This document shows, piece by piece, positions 25,449 through 35,732 of a stretch of 64,000 nucleotides of DNA. Positions within the stretch are counted from its first letter, which is position 1. Every line of letters begins with the position of its first letter. The translations under genes and the position numbers were made by a program. The notes under the pieces are model-generated. The model did not search any database. It worked only from the letters and a program-made list of their open reading frames with translations, and had not been told where the DNA came from. Where the stretch lies: positions 1 through 64,000 of the forward strand of contig CAZVYQ010000011.1 in assembly GCA_964631375.1 (NCBI GenBank), written 5' to 3'. This DNA is from JAAYYM01 sp964631375 (lineage in GTDB: Bacteria > Bacillota > Clostridia > Lachnospirales > Lachnospiraceae).

Positions 25449-26407
25449 CAATCGTTTCAGCGTTTGTACTGGCGCTGAATCTATATATCATTCTGCATCA
25501 CAATCCACTTGCGGTGCAGAGTCAGGAAACCATCAAAAAGGTAATTGCATGTATCATACTCAATGCAATCTACATTTTATTTCTGATATTGTATGAAAAA
25601 ATCGTCATTTTGCCTGTAGAGCTTTATCAGAATCGCAGATTGATCTGGAAACTGTCCAAAAATGATTTCAAGACTCGCTATGCAGGTTCCTATCTCGGAA
25701 TTATATGGGCATTTGTACAGCCAATCGTAACCGTGGTGATGTATTGGTTTGTCTTTGGAGTGGTCATGCCGGGGCGTGCTGTTGCGGTTCAGGGCGATAT
25801 TGAGATTCCATATATTTTGTGGCTGATTGCAGGGATTGTTCCATGGTTCTTTTTTTCCGAAGCACTTTCAAATGGAACAGGTGCACTGTTAGAATATAAT
25901 TATCTTGTGAAGAAGGTCGTGTTCAAGATCAGTATTCTTCCGATCATCAAGATCATGTCTGCACTTTTCGTGCATGCTTTCTTTGTGATATTTACATTGA
26001 TTTTATTTTCCTGTTATGGATATTATCCGGATCTCTATACGTTACAGGTATTTTATTATTCGTTCTGTATGTTCGTATTTGTGCTTGGATTATCCTATAT
26101 CACGTGTGCGATTGTTGTCTTTTTCAGGGATCTGGGACAGATCATTTCCATCTGCCTACAGGTAGGGATCTGGGCAACACCAATTCTTTGGAACATCAAT
26201 ACATTGCCACAGGAATTGCGGTTTATCTTTAAATTGAATCCAATGAACTACATAGTAGAGGGTTATCGCCTTGCACTTGTGGACAAGGCTTGGTTTTGGG
26301 AGCATTTTTATTCAACGGCGTACTTTTGGATCTTGACATTATGTACCTTTGCGATTGGAGCACTTGTATTCAAACGATTGAAAATACATTTCGCAGATGT
26401 ACTATAG
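25424..26407 (+). CDS. polysaccharide ABC transporter permease (Wzm type)
   Basis: 327 residues. An ABC-2 type permease with the family's LSKNDFKTRYAGSYLGIIWAFVQP entry helix and six membrane segments, preceded by an extra N-terminal portion of about 80 residues with two more hydrophobic segments. With the ATPase encoded next it exports a lipid-linked polysaccharide or teichoic-acid-type polymer across the membrane. The start lies inside the end of rfbC, so the two are coupled. Relatives include TagG, RgpC and Wzm. Confidence 0.92.
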   Translation: MSKKARIIAIVSAFVLALNLYIILHHNPLAVQSQETIKKVIACIILNAIYILFLILYEKIVILPVELYQNRRLIWKLSKNDFKTRYAGSYLGIIWAFVQPIVTVVMYWFVFGVVMPGRAVAVQGDIEIPYILWLIAGIVPWFFFSEALSNGTGALLEYNYLVKKVVFKISILPIIKIMSALFVHAFFVIFTLILFSCYGYYPDLYTLQVFYYSFCMFVFVLGLSYITCAIVVFFRDLGQIISICLQVGIWATPILWNINTLPQELRFIFKLNPMNYIVEGYRLALVDKAWFWEHFYSTAYFWILTLCTFAIGALVFKRLKIHFADVL

Positions 26408-26447
26408 ATAATACATGATTACAGAAATAATGAGTCAGAGGTATGAA

Positions 26448-27737
26448 ATGGAAGAAACAACAGCAATTCAGATTGAACATCTCAATAAAGTATATAAGCT
26501 GTACAACCGTAACCGTGATCGATTAAAAGAAGCGTTAGGGTTTGGAAAGCATGTCAATTATAGAGAACATTTTGCCCTGCGTGATGTGAGTTTGTCGGTT
26601 AAAACCGGCGAAACAGTAGGTATCATCGGGACGAATGGCTCCGGAAAATCTACAATCTTAAAAATCATAACCGGTGTCTTGAACCCTACCAGTGGTATTG
26701 TCAATATCAATGGGAGAATTTCAGCTCTGTTGGAGCTTGGAGCAGGGTTTAATATGGAATTTACCGGTCTTGAAAATATCTACCTCAATGGAACCATGAT
26801 CGGCTTTTCTGAGGAAGAGATCAATGAAAAGCTGCAGGATATTTTGGATTTTGCGGATATCGGTGACTTTGTGAACCAGAAGGTCAAAACCTATTCCAGT
26901 GGTATGTTTGTGCGTCTGGCATTTGCAGTAGCGATCAACATTGATCCTGAGATTTTAATAGTAGATGAAGCTCTTTCTGTAGGAGATGTCTTTTTTCAGA
27001 ATAAATGCTATCGTAAGTTTGAGGAATTTAAAAAACAGGGTAAGACCATACTATTTGTGAGTCATGATCTGTCGAGTATCAGTAAATATTGTGACAGAGT
27101 GATTCTGCTGGAGAAGGGTGAGAAGATCTCCGAGGGTGAACCCAAGGAAATGATCGATATGTATAAAAAGGTTCTGGTAGGACAGTTGAATCAGTCCTCC
27201 AACACCAGAAAAAGTGTTGATTATCAGGGTGCAGGTCTATGGAAGGATCAGATGTCACTCAATCCCAATCTGGATGAGTACGGAAGTGGTCTGGCAGAGT
27301 TTGAGGATTATTGTGCGATTGATGAAGAGGGCATGATCACGAACAGCATTATGAAGGGTGAGGAATGTACCATTAAGCTGCGAGTTCGTTTCTTCGAACG
27401 GATTCAAGATCCTATTTTTGCAGTTTCCTTTAAAAATATGCAGGGAACGGAAATCACCGGAACCAACACAATGTTTGAGAAAATCAATACAGGAACACCG
27501 GAACCTGGAGATGTCATGGAGGCTTCCTTTACACAGAAGGTGGATCTTCAGGGAGGCGAATATCTGATTTCACTTGGCTGTGTTGGCTACCGAGAGGGTG
27601 AATTTACTGTGTATCACAGGCTTTATGATGTATTTAATCTGACTGTGATCTCATCAAAGAATTCGACCGGTTATTATGATATGAATTCTGAGGTTTTTGT
27701 TGAAAAGGTTCAGATAGAGGACACGAAACAAATCTAG
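26448..27737 (+). CDS. polysaccharide ABC transporter ATPase (Wzt type) with C-terminal glycan-binding domain
   Basis: 429 residues from ATG 26448, which has AGAGG six bases upstream; ATG 26415 has no binding site. The ATPase domain has Walker A GTNGSGKST, signature YSSGMFVRLAFA, Walker B ILIVDEALSVGD and the switch His in FVSHD. After about residue 245 comes a beta-rich extension of about 185 residues of the Wzt_C kind. In Wzt of E. coli O8/O9a that domain recognises the capped non-reducing end of the glycan before export. This extension, together with the methyltransferase-kinase encoded next, suggests the exported chain is terminated by a cap. Confidence 0.92.
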   Translation: MEETTAIQIEHLNKVYKLYNRNRDRLKEALGFGKHVNYREHFALRDVSLSVKTGETVGIIGTNGSGKSTILKIITGVLNPTSGIVNINGRISALLELGAGFNMEFTGLENIYLNGTMIGFSEEEINEKLQDILDFADIGDFVNQKVKTYSSGMFVRLAFAVAINIDPEILIVDEALSVGDVFFQNKCYRKFEEFKKQGKTILFVSHDLSSISKYCDRVILLEKGEKISEGEPKEMIDMYKKVLVGQLNQSSNTRKSVDYQGAGLWKDQMSLNPNLDEYGSGLAEFEDYCAIDEEGMITNSIMKGEECTIKLRVRFFERIQDPIFAVSFKNMQGTEITGTNTMFEKINTGTPEPGDVMEASFTQKVDLQGGEYLISLGCVGYREGEFTVYHRLYDVFNLTVISSKNSTGYYDMNSEVFVEKVQIEDTKQI

Positions 27738-27754
27738 AACGGAAGGAAAAAAGT

Positions 27755-30052
27755 ATGCGTGAACAGGTAGGCAGAGTTACTCTTGATTACAGTCATTATC
27801 CCGGTGAGGATTTTTATAGTGAGGGTGCAAGTGAAGATGCATTACTGGAGGTTGTCCGCGATAACAGTGAGACAGACTTTGATCATGTCATTTTAAATAC
27901 CCGCTCATGGCCGATGCTCTATCATCTTTCCAATGTCAGAACCAATGTTGTTACATGGCTTCCGATTACGAAGCAGCACAAGGTACTCGAGATCGGGTCA
28001 GGCTGTGGAGCAATCACAGGAGCACTTGCCGATATGGCAGACAGCGTAACCTGTATCGAATTGAGTAAAAAGAGATCCATGATTAACGCAACCAGAAACA
28101 GGCATCGAAAGAATATTGAGATTTTAGTTGGTAATTTTAAGGATATTGAGCCGGAACTGACTGAGAAATATGATTTTATCACGCTGATTGGCGTATTGGA
28201 ATATGCAGAGAGCTATATCGATGCAATTAATCCATATGAAGTTTTTCTACAAAGAATAGCCAAACATCTGGCTCCCGGCGGACAGATCGTACTGGCAATT
28301 GAAAATCAATTTGGTTTAAAGTATTTTGCCGGCTGTAAAGAAGATCATACAGATCGTTATTATGAAGGAATTGAGGGCTATACGCATACGTCCGGTGTCA
28401 GAACCTTCTCAAAAAAGAAACTGAATGAGATCATTTCCGGTGCAGGATTTGTTAGTGAATTTTATTATCCCTATCCTGATTACAAGCTACCGCATACCAT
28501 CTTTTCGGATCAGTTCTTGCCGAAAGAAGGAGACCTGACCACAAACCTCCGTAACTATGATGCTGACAGGGTGATTGTTTTTGATGAAGGAAAGGCATTT
28601 GATCAGATTATCAGAGAAGGGATGTTCCCGCATTATTCCAATTCATTTATTGTATTAGTCAGTCCGAAACAGGTGGTTCGCAGTGAGCGGACGATCTTTT
28701 CGAAGTATTCTTCCGAACGTCGCGATGAATTTTCCATTCGTACCTTTGTGACAGAGACACCTGAGGGAGAACGTCATGTATATAAGGCGGCATTGACCCC
28801 CAAAGCAAATGATCATATCGTAGCGATGTCAAACCGCTATGAAACCTTTGAAACCTGTTATGAGCGTTCGAAGCTAAAGCCTAATCGCTGCAAAGCACTG
28901 CTTCGCGATAATGAGACAGCACCGATTGCCGGTAAACCGACTACTACCAGAAATCGTATTGAGTTAGAGTATTTGAATGGCATTGATATGGAGAAGTATC
29001 TGGATCTGCTACAGGAACAGAGAGAGTATGAACAGATGCTATCCTTGATCAGTGAGTATGGTGAGGAAGTAAAAAAGACAGCATGTCAGTTGCCGTTTGA
29101 GAGATCGTCAAAATTTGAGGTTGTATTTGGAAAATGTAGACTGGAGGATACCGGTGCTGCTGCAAATCCATGCAATTTCGATTTGATTTTTTCAAATATT
29201 GTATTAACAGGACAGGATCAGGAACATATGCAATGGAATGTTCTGGATTATGAGTGGATCTTTGATTTCCTGATTCCGATCAAATATATCTTGTATCGTG
29301 CGATCTACTACTATCTGGAGAATCAGAATACAGAGCCATTTCGTAGTTATCTGAAGCGGCAGGGGATCGACCTGTATCGGAAGTTTGAGATATCAGAAGA
29401 GGAAAAAGAAATATTTGCATACATGGAACAGCAGTTCCAGCAGTACATCATAGGAAAGAAAGCCTCCCTGACCTTGCTAAAAGCAATTATGCCGTCGGCG
29501 ACGATCAGTTTGCAGCGACTCGTAGAATCAGGTACTTATCTCAGAAATCTGCAGACGCCAAAGGTGTATTACAGTGCAGATGAAAATTTCAGTGGTGAGA
29601 ATCAGATTCTGACCATTGCTGATGTGGATGAAATGGCCAGAGTAATCGTAGATATTCCTCTGGAGAATAGAATGCGATATATCAGAATCGATCCGACAGA
29701 GTATCCATGTGTTGTACAGGTGCATAAGATTACGGTTACTCTTGGAGATGAGGAGCATGAGATCAGTCGGTATCTGCTTAATGGACTGATCATTACCGAT
29801 ACGACCTTTGTATATAATACAGACGATGCACAGTTGATACTGAACATTCCGAATCGTGCAAGGAATCTGCACGTAGAATATTCAGTAACAATGTTCAGAC
29901 AGGGTGTATATGATCAGGTAGTTGCCATGCTGGAACAGCAGCGTGAACTGAAACGACTCAAGGAGGAATCCTTGAAGGAACGGATGCTTGTAAAGTGTAG
30001 ACTGAAAAAGAAAGAACAGATACCGGAAGGTTATTGCTACAATAAGGAGTAA
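27755..30052 (+). CDS. methyltransferase plus kinase-like protein, WbdD/GacF-type chain terminator candidate
   Basis: 765 residues. A class I SAM methyltransferase domain is at the N-terminus (motif I VLEIGSGCGAITG near residue 77, LIGVLEYAESY as the later motif). From about residue 320 to 560 there is a region with kinase-like landmarks: VYKAAL at about 341 (candidate ATP-binding Lys), NFDLIFSNI at about 473 (catalytic-loop-like) and VLDYEWIFDF at about 497 (metal-Asp-like). The last 45 residues are Lys/Glu/Arg-rich and probably coiled. WbdD of E. coli O9a has the same order, methyltransferase, kinase, coiled coil, and caps the polymer to stop chain growth. The kinase assignment is inference. 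Confidence 0.7.
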   Translation: MREQVGRVTLDYSHYPGEDFYSEGASEDALLEVVRDNSETDFDHVILNTRSWPMLYHLSNVRTNVVTWLPITKQHKVLEIGSGCGAITGALADMADSVTCIELSKKRSMINATRNRHRKNIEILVGNFKDIEPELTEKYDFITLIGVLEYAESYIDAINPYEVFLQRIAKHLAPGGQIVLAIENQFGLKYFAGCKEDHTDRYYEGIEGYTHTSGVRTFSKKKLNEIISGAGFVSEFYYPYPDYKLPHTIFSDQFLPKEGDLTTNLRNYDADRVIVFDEGKAFDQIIREGMFPHYSNSFIVLVSPKQVVRSERTIFSKYSSERRDEFSIRTFVTETPEGERHVYKAALTPKANDHIVAMSNRYETFETCYERSKLKPNRCKALLRDNETAPIAGKPTTTRNRIELEYLNGIDMEKYLDLLQEQREYEQMLSLISEYGEEVKKTACQLPFERSSKFEVVFGKCRLEDTGAAANPCNFDLIFSNIVLTGQDQEHMQWNVLDYEWIFDFLIPIKYILYRAIYYYLENQNTEPFRSYLKRQGIDLYRKFEISEEEKEIFAYMEQQFQQYIIGKKASLTLLKAIMPSATISLQRLVESGTYLRNLQTPKVYYSADENFSGENQILTIADVDEMARVIVDIPLENRMRYIRIDPTEYPCVVQVHKITVTLGDEEHEISRYLLNGLIITDTTFVYNTDDAQLILNIPNRARNLHVEYSVTMFRQGVYDQVVAMLEQQRELKRLKEESLKERMLVKCRLKKKEQIPEGYCYNKE

Positions 30053-30056
30053 CGAT

Positions 30057-31985
30057 ATGCCAAAGCCTTGGGCAGGTACAGCCTGCCGAAAGCAATACAG
30101 ACAGGAAATCATAAGACAGACAGATGTATATGCTGCCTGGATAGCTGAAAAGGAACAAAAAGATATAAGTGGGAAACAGGTAACAGGTGGCCCACTTATT
30201 ACTGTTGTACCTTTTTTCTGTTACAGAGAATGGAAACAATCCTATACGAATATTCAATATATCGGGAAAGACACAGATATTTTGGATTTTGCATCCATGG
30301 ATGGAGAATATGTTGCATTTGTGAACGGGGAAGGCAATCTGGAAGAGGATGCACTGACAATTGTATCAGATTATTTAAATCATGATTTAATATATTCGGA
30401 TGAGGATGGCCTTCGAATGACTGATGGAGCCAGAACTGCTCCGTTTTTCAAGCCTGACCTGTCACCGGATACACTTTCGTCTTTTTTCTATTTTGAAAAC
30501 TTCTTTGTAGTCAAACGTTCGGCTGTATTACAAATGGCAATACAAGAAAATGGCAATGACATAGACAGACTATATGACTTTGTAAAAAAGTATGTTGCAA
30601 ACAAACCGGATACGATACACATAGCAAGAATCCTGTATCATAAGAAGCTAAAGGATGGAGAAGATAAGATAACGTACGCTATTAATGAGAAACCATCATT
30701 TGCTCCAATTATGGAGGAACTGGTTTCCGTTATTATTCTATCTAAGGATCATCCCGAGATTTTAAAGCAATGTACAGAAAGCATAAAAATTAAATCTCAA
30801 TATAATAAAATAGAAGTCATCATTGTTGACAATGGCAGCCAGGATGAGAATAGAAAAGAAATAGCAGACTATGCAAGGATCAATGGTTTCCATTACGTAT
30901 ATGAGCAGATGGAGTTTAATTATTCGATCATGTGTCAGATGGGCGTCCAGAGAGCAACAGGAGAGTATCTACTATTTCTAAATGATGATATCGAAGTAGG
31001 AGATGCCTCTTTTCTTGAAAAAATGTTGAGATATGCAAGGATGCCACATGTAGGTGCAGTGGGTGCTAAGCTTTTGTACCCGGCATCAGATCTCATCCAG
31101 CATGTCGGCATTACCGATCTGGTCTGCGGTCCTTCTCATAAACTGGCAGGGTTTTCGGATTCGCAAATACAGGAGTACGGGCGCAATCGATTTAACTACG
31201 ATGTACTTGCAGTGACAGGTGCATGTCTACTCGTATCGCGTCAAAAATACTTCCAAGTTAATGGATTTAGTGATAAGATGGGAGTTAGTTATAATGATGT
31301 GGATCTATGTGTTTCATTATATGAGAAGGGTTATTACAATGTCATATGTAATGATACTTTTTTATATCACCACGAGTCGCTGTCCAGAGGTATGGATACA
31401 ATCAGCAGGGAAAAGAATGAACGCCTGATCATGGAACGTCAGATCTTCTATGACCGTCATAAATGGCTTAGAGAAGGAGATCCGTTTTATAATGTTAATC
31501 TCAGCCGGGATACACTGGCATATGAACCTGATGTCTTTTACGAAGCGAAGGCATTTGGATACTATAACCTGTGTCATACGGTGCATCTAGGAGACCTTCC
31601 TCATAAAATCTGTCAGGATATGCAGCTGACCATAGAGAAGACGGAATGGGTCAGAGGCTTTCATGGCGCTGAAGATGATTATTACAGAATCGAAGGCTGG
31701 TCACTCCATATGAAAAGAGACAATGCGTGTCTATCCAGAAAACTATATCTGATTCCGGATGAAGGAGAGGCATTGGAAATCGAAGTGAGCAGAGTCATAA
31801 GAGAGGATGTATACAAAGTCTTTCCTAAAGCAAGGAACAGTTTGCTGGCTGGCTTTGTGTGCAGGATCAGAGCTGATCATCTGTTGCCTGGGAGAACCTA
31901 TCAAACGATGATGATTGCACGGTCACAGACGACAGGAATAGAATATAAATGCATGGGAGAACCCTATGAACCAACAGGAAAATGA
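30057..31985 (+). CDS. two-domain glycosyltransferase, family 2
   Basis: 642 residues with no membrane segment. Residues about 50-215 look like a degenerate GT-A domain (YSDEDGLRM, then FKPDLSPDTL), while residues about 221-480 form a full GT2 domain: VSVIILSKD, VIIVDNGSQD, metal-binding LNDDIEVG near 308, and ACLLVSRQKYF with VSYNDVDLCV. A further C-terminal domain of about 140 residues is unassigned. It presumably adds one or more sugars, such as rhamnose, to the growing lipid-linked chain at the cytoplasmic face. It overlaps the next gene by 20 bases. Confidence 0.82.
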   Translation: MPKPWAGTACRKQYRQEIIRQTDVYAAWIAEKEQKDISGKQVTGGPLITVVPFFCYREWKQSYTNIQYIGKDTDILDFASMDGEYVAFVNGEGNLEEDALTIVSDYLNHDLIYSDEDGLRMTDGARTAPFFKPDLSPDTLSSFFYFENFFVVKRSAVLQMAIQENGNDIDRLYDFVKKYVANKPDTIHIARILYHKKLKDGEDKITYAINEKPSFAPIMEELVSVIILSKDHPEILKQCTESIKIKSQYNKIEVIIVDNGSQDENRKEIADYARINGFHYVYEQMEFNYSIMCQMGVQRATGEYLLFLNDDIEVGDASFLEKMLRYARMPHVGAVGAKLLYPASDLIQHVGITDLVCGPSHKLAGFSDSQIQEYGRNRFNYDVLAVTGACLLVSRQKYFQVNGFSDKMGVSYNDVDLCVSLYEKGYYNVICNDTFLYHHESLSRGMDTISREKNERLIMERQIFYDRHKWLREGDPFYNVNLSRDTLAYEPDVFYEAKAFGYYNLCHTVHLGDLPHKICQDMQLTIEKTEWVRGFHGAEDDYYRIEGWSLHMKRDNACLSRKLYLIPDEGEALEIEVSRVIREDVYKVFPKARNSLLAGFVCRIRADHLLPGRTYQTMMIARSQTTGIEYKCMGEPYEPTGK

Positions 31986-33972
31986 ACAAATAGCAGCATA
32001 TTATAAGGATCTATATGAGAAAGAACTTCAAAAAAATGAGGAATTAACAGAAAGCCTTGTTTCTGTGGAGGCAAAGAATGCGGATCTGACATACAAACTG
32101 GACAAGATCAGGAATTCATTGCTTTGGAAATCGATCTATCCGTTTCGACTTTTGTGGAGTCACACAAAAAATGCCATCACACGTGTCAAACGCTATGGCA
32201 ATCCAAAGAATTTTCTGCGAAAACTGGAGAGTAAAAGGATTGAGAAGCGAGCCTATAAAAGCTATGGTACACTGAGTCTGCCGGATGCCGAGACGATTAA
32301 AGGCCAGAGGGCAGAGAAGTTTCCGAGAGCTGTCAAATTCAGCATTTTGGTTCCACTTTATAACACTCCGGAACGTTTCTTACGTGAGATGATCGAGTCA
32401 GTGATTGCACAGACCTACGAAAACTGGGAATTGTGTCTTGCCGATGGGTCAGATGATGCCCATCAGGAGGTAGGTACGATCTGTGCAGAATATTGTACGA
32501 AAGATCAACGCATCCTATATCGGAAGATCGAGAAGAATCTTGGAATATCGGGTAACACCAATGTATGCTTTCAAATGGCGACCGGAGAATACATAGGATT
32601 GTTTGATCACGATGATATCCTGCATCCGACTGCTCTGTACGAGTATATGAAGGTGATCTGCGAACAGGATGCAGATTATATTTATTGCGATGAGACAACC
32701 TTTCAGGGGGATTCGATCGATCATATGATCACGCTTCACTTTAAGCCGGACTTTTCCATTGACAATCTGAGAGCCAATAATTATATTTGTCATTTTTCTG
32801 TTTTCAAGGCAGATCTGCTAAAGGAAACCGGGCTGTTTCGGAGTGAATTTGACGGAAGTCAGGATCACGACATGATCCTTCGGCTAACCGCAGCAGCAAA
32901 ACACATCTGTCATGTACCAAAGATTCTCTACTATTGGAGATCACATGCGGGAAGTGTTGCAGCGGATATTAATGCAAAGACTTATGCCATTGATGCCGCA
33001 AAGAATGCAGTAGCGACTCACCTGACAGTGTGTGGTTTTGAAGGCTTTAAAATTGAAAGCAGCAGAGCATTTGAAACCATCTTTAGGATTCGATATCAGC
33101 TGATTGAGAAGCCAAAGATCTCCATTTTGATACCTAATAAGGATCATGAAGTGGATCTTCGCCGATGCATTGATTCCATTTTACAGAAATCTTCTTATGA
33201 GAATTTTGAGATCATTGTGATAGAGAATCACTCTGTTGAAGAAAAGACATTTGCATATTATGAAGGGATCAAAAAACATCCCGCAATCAGAGTGGAAACC
33301 TATCAGGGCGAGTTCAATTACTCGGCAATCAATAATTTTGGAGCGGGCTTTGCAACTGGGGAATATCTGATTTTGCTGAACAACGATACAGAGGTCATCA
33401 CCAGAAACTGGATGGAAGAGATGTTGATGTATGCACAGAGAAAGGACGTCGGTGCAGTTGGTTGTATGTTGTATTATGAAGATTATTCCATACAACATGC
33501 AGGGATTGTTATTGGACTTGGAGCACATCGTACGGCAGGACACACACATTATAAAATGGCAAAAGAGAATCTGGGATATATGGGTAGACTTTGTTATGCA
33601 CAGAATGTATCAGCAGTGACCGGCGCATGTATGATGACAAGAAAATCGTTATATGATGAGGTTCATGGATTGTCAGAGGAATTTGCAGTCGCATTGAATG
33701 ATGTAGATTACTGTCTGAGATTGAGAGAAAAAGGCTTGTTAAACGTATTTACACCATTTGCAGAGCTGTTTCATTATGAATCGGCATCCAGAGGCTCAGA
33801 TCTTAAGGAAGTGAATCAGGAAAACGCCAAACGATATAACGAAGAAGCAGCATTGTTCAGAGAAAAGTGGAAGAAGGCACTGGAAGCAGGAGACCCATAC
33901 TACAACCCGAATTTTTCACTGGACTACAGTAACTACACACTTGCAGGAGATAAACCCAAAAGCATGGTTTGA
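31966..33972 (+). CDS. tandem GT2 glycosyltransferase with N-terminal coiled coil (GacG/RgpF-like layout)
   Basis: 668 residues. Residues 1-50 are a predicted coiled coil, then two GT-A domains: the first from about 124 (FSILVPLYN, LADGSDDA, FDHDD) and the second from about 384 (ISILIPNKD, VIENHS, LNNDTEV, GACMMTRKSLYDEV, LNDVDYCLRL). Both have intact metal-binding Asp motifs, so both may be active. Such dual enzymes build the repeating backbone of rhamnose polysaccharides. Coupled to the previous gene by a 20-base overlap. Confidence 0.88.
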   Translation: MNQQENEQIAAYYKDLYEKELQKNEELTESLVSVEAKNADLTYKLDKIRNSLLWKSIYPFRLLWSHTKNAITRVKRYGNPKNFLRKLESKRIEKRAYKSYGTLSLPDAETIKGQRAEKFPRAVKFSILVPLYNTPERFLREMIESVIAQTYENWELCLADGSDDAHQEVGTICAEYCTKDQRILYRKIEKNLGISGNTNVCFQMATGEYIGLFDHDDILHPTALYEYMKVICEQDADYIYCDETTFQGDSIDHMITLHFKPDFSIDNLRANNYICHFSVFKADLLKETGLFRSEFDGSQDHDMILRLTAAAKHICHVPKILYYWRSHAGSVAADINAKTYAIDAAKNAVATHLTVCGFEGFKIESSRAFETIFRIRYQLIEKPKISILIPNKDHEVDLRRCIDSILQKSSYENFEIIVIENHSVEEKTFAYYEGIKKHPAIRVETYQGEFNYSAINNFGAGFATGEYLILLNNDTEVITRNWMEEMLMYAQRKDVGAVGCMLYYEDYSIQHAGIVIGLGAHRTAGHTHYKMAKENLGYMGRLCYAQNVSAVTGACMMTRKSLYDEVHGLSEEFAVALNDVDYCLRLREKGLLNVFTPFAELFHYESASRGSDLKEVNQENAKRYNEEAALFREKWKKALEAGDPYYNPNFSLDYSNYTLAGDKPKSMV

Positions 33973-34001
33973 TAGATTGAAAATTTGAAGGAGGAATTAT
34001 G

Positions 34002-35723
34002 ATGGATTACAGAGAACAGTACAGATTTTGGATGGAAGATGATTATTTTGATGAAGCGACACATAGGGAACTAAAGAAGATCGAAGGAAATGATGCTGAG
34101 ATTCAGGATCGTTTCTACAAGGAACTGGAGTTTGGCACTGGTGGTCTGCGTGGAGTCATCGGAGCAGGCACAAATCGTATGAATTTGTATACTGTCAGAA
34201 AAGCCACCCAGGGACTGGCAAACTATATTATCAAGCAGGGAGCATCAGAAAAGGGTGTTGCGATCGCATATGATTCACGTTTTATGTCTCCTGAATTTGC
34301 AGATGAGGCAGCACTTTGTCTGGCAGCAAACAAAATCAAGGCATATGTGTTTGACGCATTGCGTCCGACACCGGAATTATCATTTGCAGTCAGAGAACTG
34401 GGATGTACGGCAGGAATTGTTGTAACAGCCAGTCATAATCCTCCGGAGTATAACGGATACAAGGTATATTGGGAGGATGGTGCTCAGATTACAGCACCGA
34501 AGGATACAGAAATCATCGCAGAGGTCAGAAATGTGACCGATTATCATAAGGTAAAGAGCATCGGAAAGGAAGAAGCCATATCCAAGCATCTCTACAATGT
34601 CATTGGCAGTGAAATCGACGATGCATATATGGCAGAACTGAAAAAGCAGATCATTCATCCGGAGATCATAGAGGCGGTTGCATCAAAGATTAAAATTGTA
34701 TATTCACCGTTTCATGGAACAGGAAATGTACCTGTTCGTCGTATCCTGAGAGAACTGGGCTTTCAAAATGTCTATGTCGTACCGGAACAGGAACTTCCTG
34801 ACCCGGAATTTACAACCTTGGCTTATCCTAATCCTGAGGATCCGGCAGCATTTGAACTGGCTCTGAAACTTGCAAAGGAAAAGGATGCAGATGTGGTTCT
34901 GGCAACTGATCCGGATGCGGATCGTCTCGGTATTTATGCAAAGGATACAAAAACCGGCGAGTATGTTCCGTTTACCGGTAATATGTCAGGTATGCTGATC
35001 GCAGAGTATATCCTGCGTGAGCGTAAGGCTGTGGGTACACTGCCGGAGAATGGTGCCTTGATCAAGACGATTGTGACTACCAATATTGCAGACAGACTGG
35101 CTGATGAATATCAGGTTCAGCTGATCGAGGTTCTGACCGGGTTCAAATACATCGGTGAGCAGATCAAGCTGTTCGAACAAAATCATACCTACGAGTATGT
35201 ATTCGGACTGGAAGAGAGCTACGGCTGTCTGGCAGGAACACATGCAAGAGATAAGGATGCTGTGGTCGCTGTGATGTGTCTCTGTGAAGTGGCTGCTTAT
35301 TGCAAGCATCAAGGAATCACATTGTGGGATCAGATGCTGAATATCTACGAGAAGTACGGTTATTACAAAGAAGGAATGCACACAATAACCCTGAAGGGTA
35401 TCGAGGGTGCTGAACAGATCAAGGGTATCATGGAGAAATTACGTCAGGAGAATCCCAAGCAGTTTGGAGACCTCAAGGTACTTCGGTTTAAGGATTATGA
35501 GACTCATCAGGTCAGAGATCTGGAAAAGGGAACACTTTCCGACACCGGACTTCCGACCTCCAACGTTCTCTATTTTGAATTGGAGAATGACTCCTGGTGC
35601 TGTGCAAGACCATCAGGAACGGAACCAAAGATTAAATTCTATATGGGCATCAAGGGGACTTCACTGAGTGATGCAGAGAATAGGCTGGAGGCACTTAAGA
35701 GTGCTGTGATTGCACTGATTTAG
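34002..35723 (+). CDS. pgcA: phosphoglucomutase/phosphomannomutase
   Basis: 573 residues, an alpha-D-phosphohexomutase. Visible are GTGGLRG near the N-terminus, the phosphoserine loop VTASHNPPEYNGYK, the metal-binding DPDADRLG, the sugar-binding GLEESYG and the phosphate-binding RPSGTEPK at the C-terminus. It interconverts glucose-6-phosphate and glucose-1-phosphate, the substrate of rfbA. AAGGAGG at 33988-33994 suits ATG 34002; ATG 33999 is one codon earlier. Length matches the Firmicute PgcA type rather than GlmM. Confidence 0.94.
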   Translation: MDYREQYRFWMEDDYFDEATHRELKKIEGNDAEIQDRFYKELEFGTGGLRGVIGAGTNRMNLYTVRKATQGLANYIIKQGASEKGVAIAYDSRFMSPEFADEAALCLAANKIKAYVFDALRPTPELSFAVRELGCTAGIVVTASHNPPEYNGYKVYWEDGAQITAPKDTEIIAEVRNVTDYHKVKSIGKEEAISKHLYNVIGSEIDDAYMAELKKQIIHPEIIEAVASKIKIVYSPFHGTGNVPVRRILRELGFQNVYVVPEQELPDPEFTTLAYPNPEDPAAFELALKLAKEKDADVVLATDPDADRLGIYAKDTKTGEYVPFTGNMSGMLIAEYILRERKAVGTLPENGALIKTIVTTNIADRLADEYQVQLIEVLTGFKYIGEQIKLFEQNHTYEYVFGLEESYGCLAGTHARDKDAVVAVMCLCEVAAYCKHQGITLWDQMLNIYEKYGYYKEGMHTITLKGIEGAEQIKGIMEKLRQENPKQFGDLKVLRFKDYETHQVRDLEKGTLSDTGLPTSNVLYFELENDSWCCARPSGTEPKIKFYMGIKGTSLSDAENRLEALKSAVIALI

Positions 35724-35732
35724 GATAAAATT

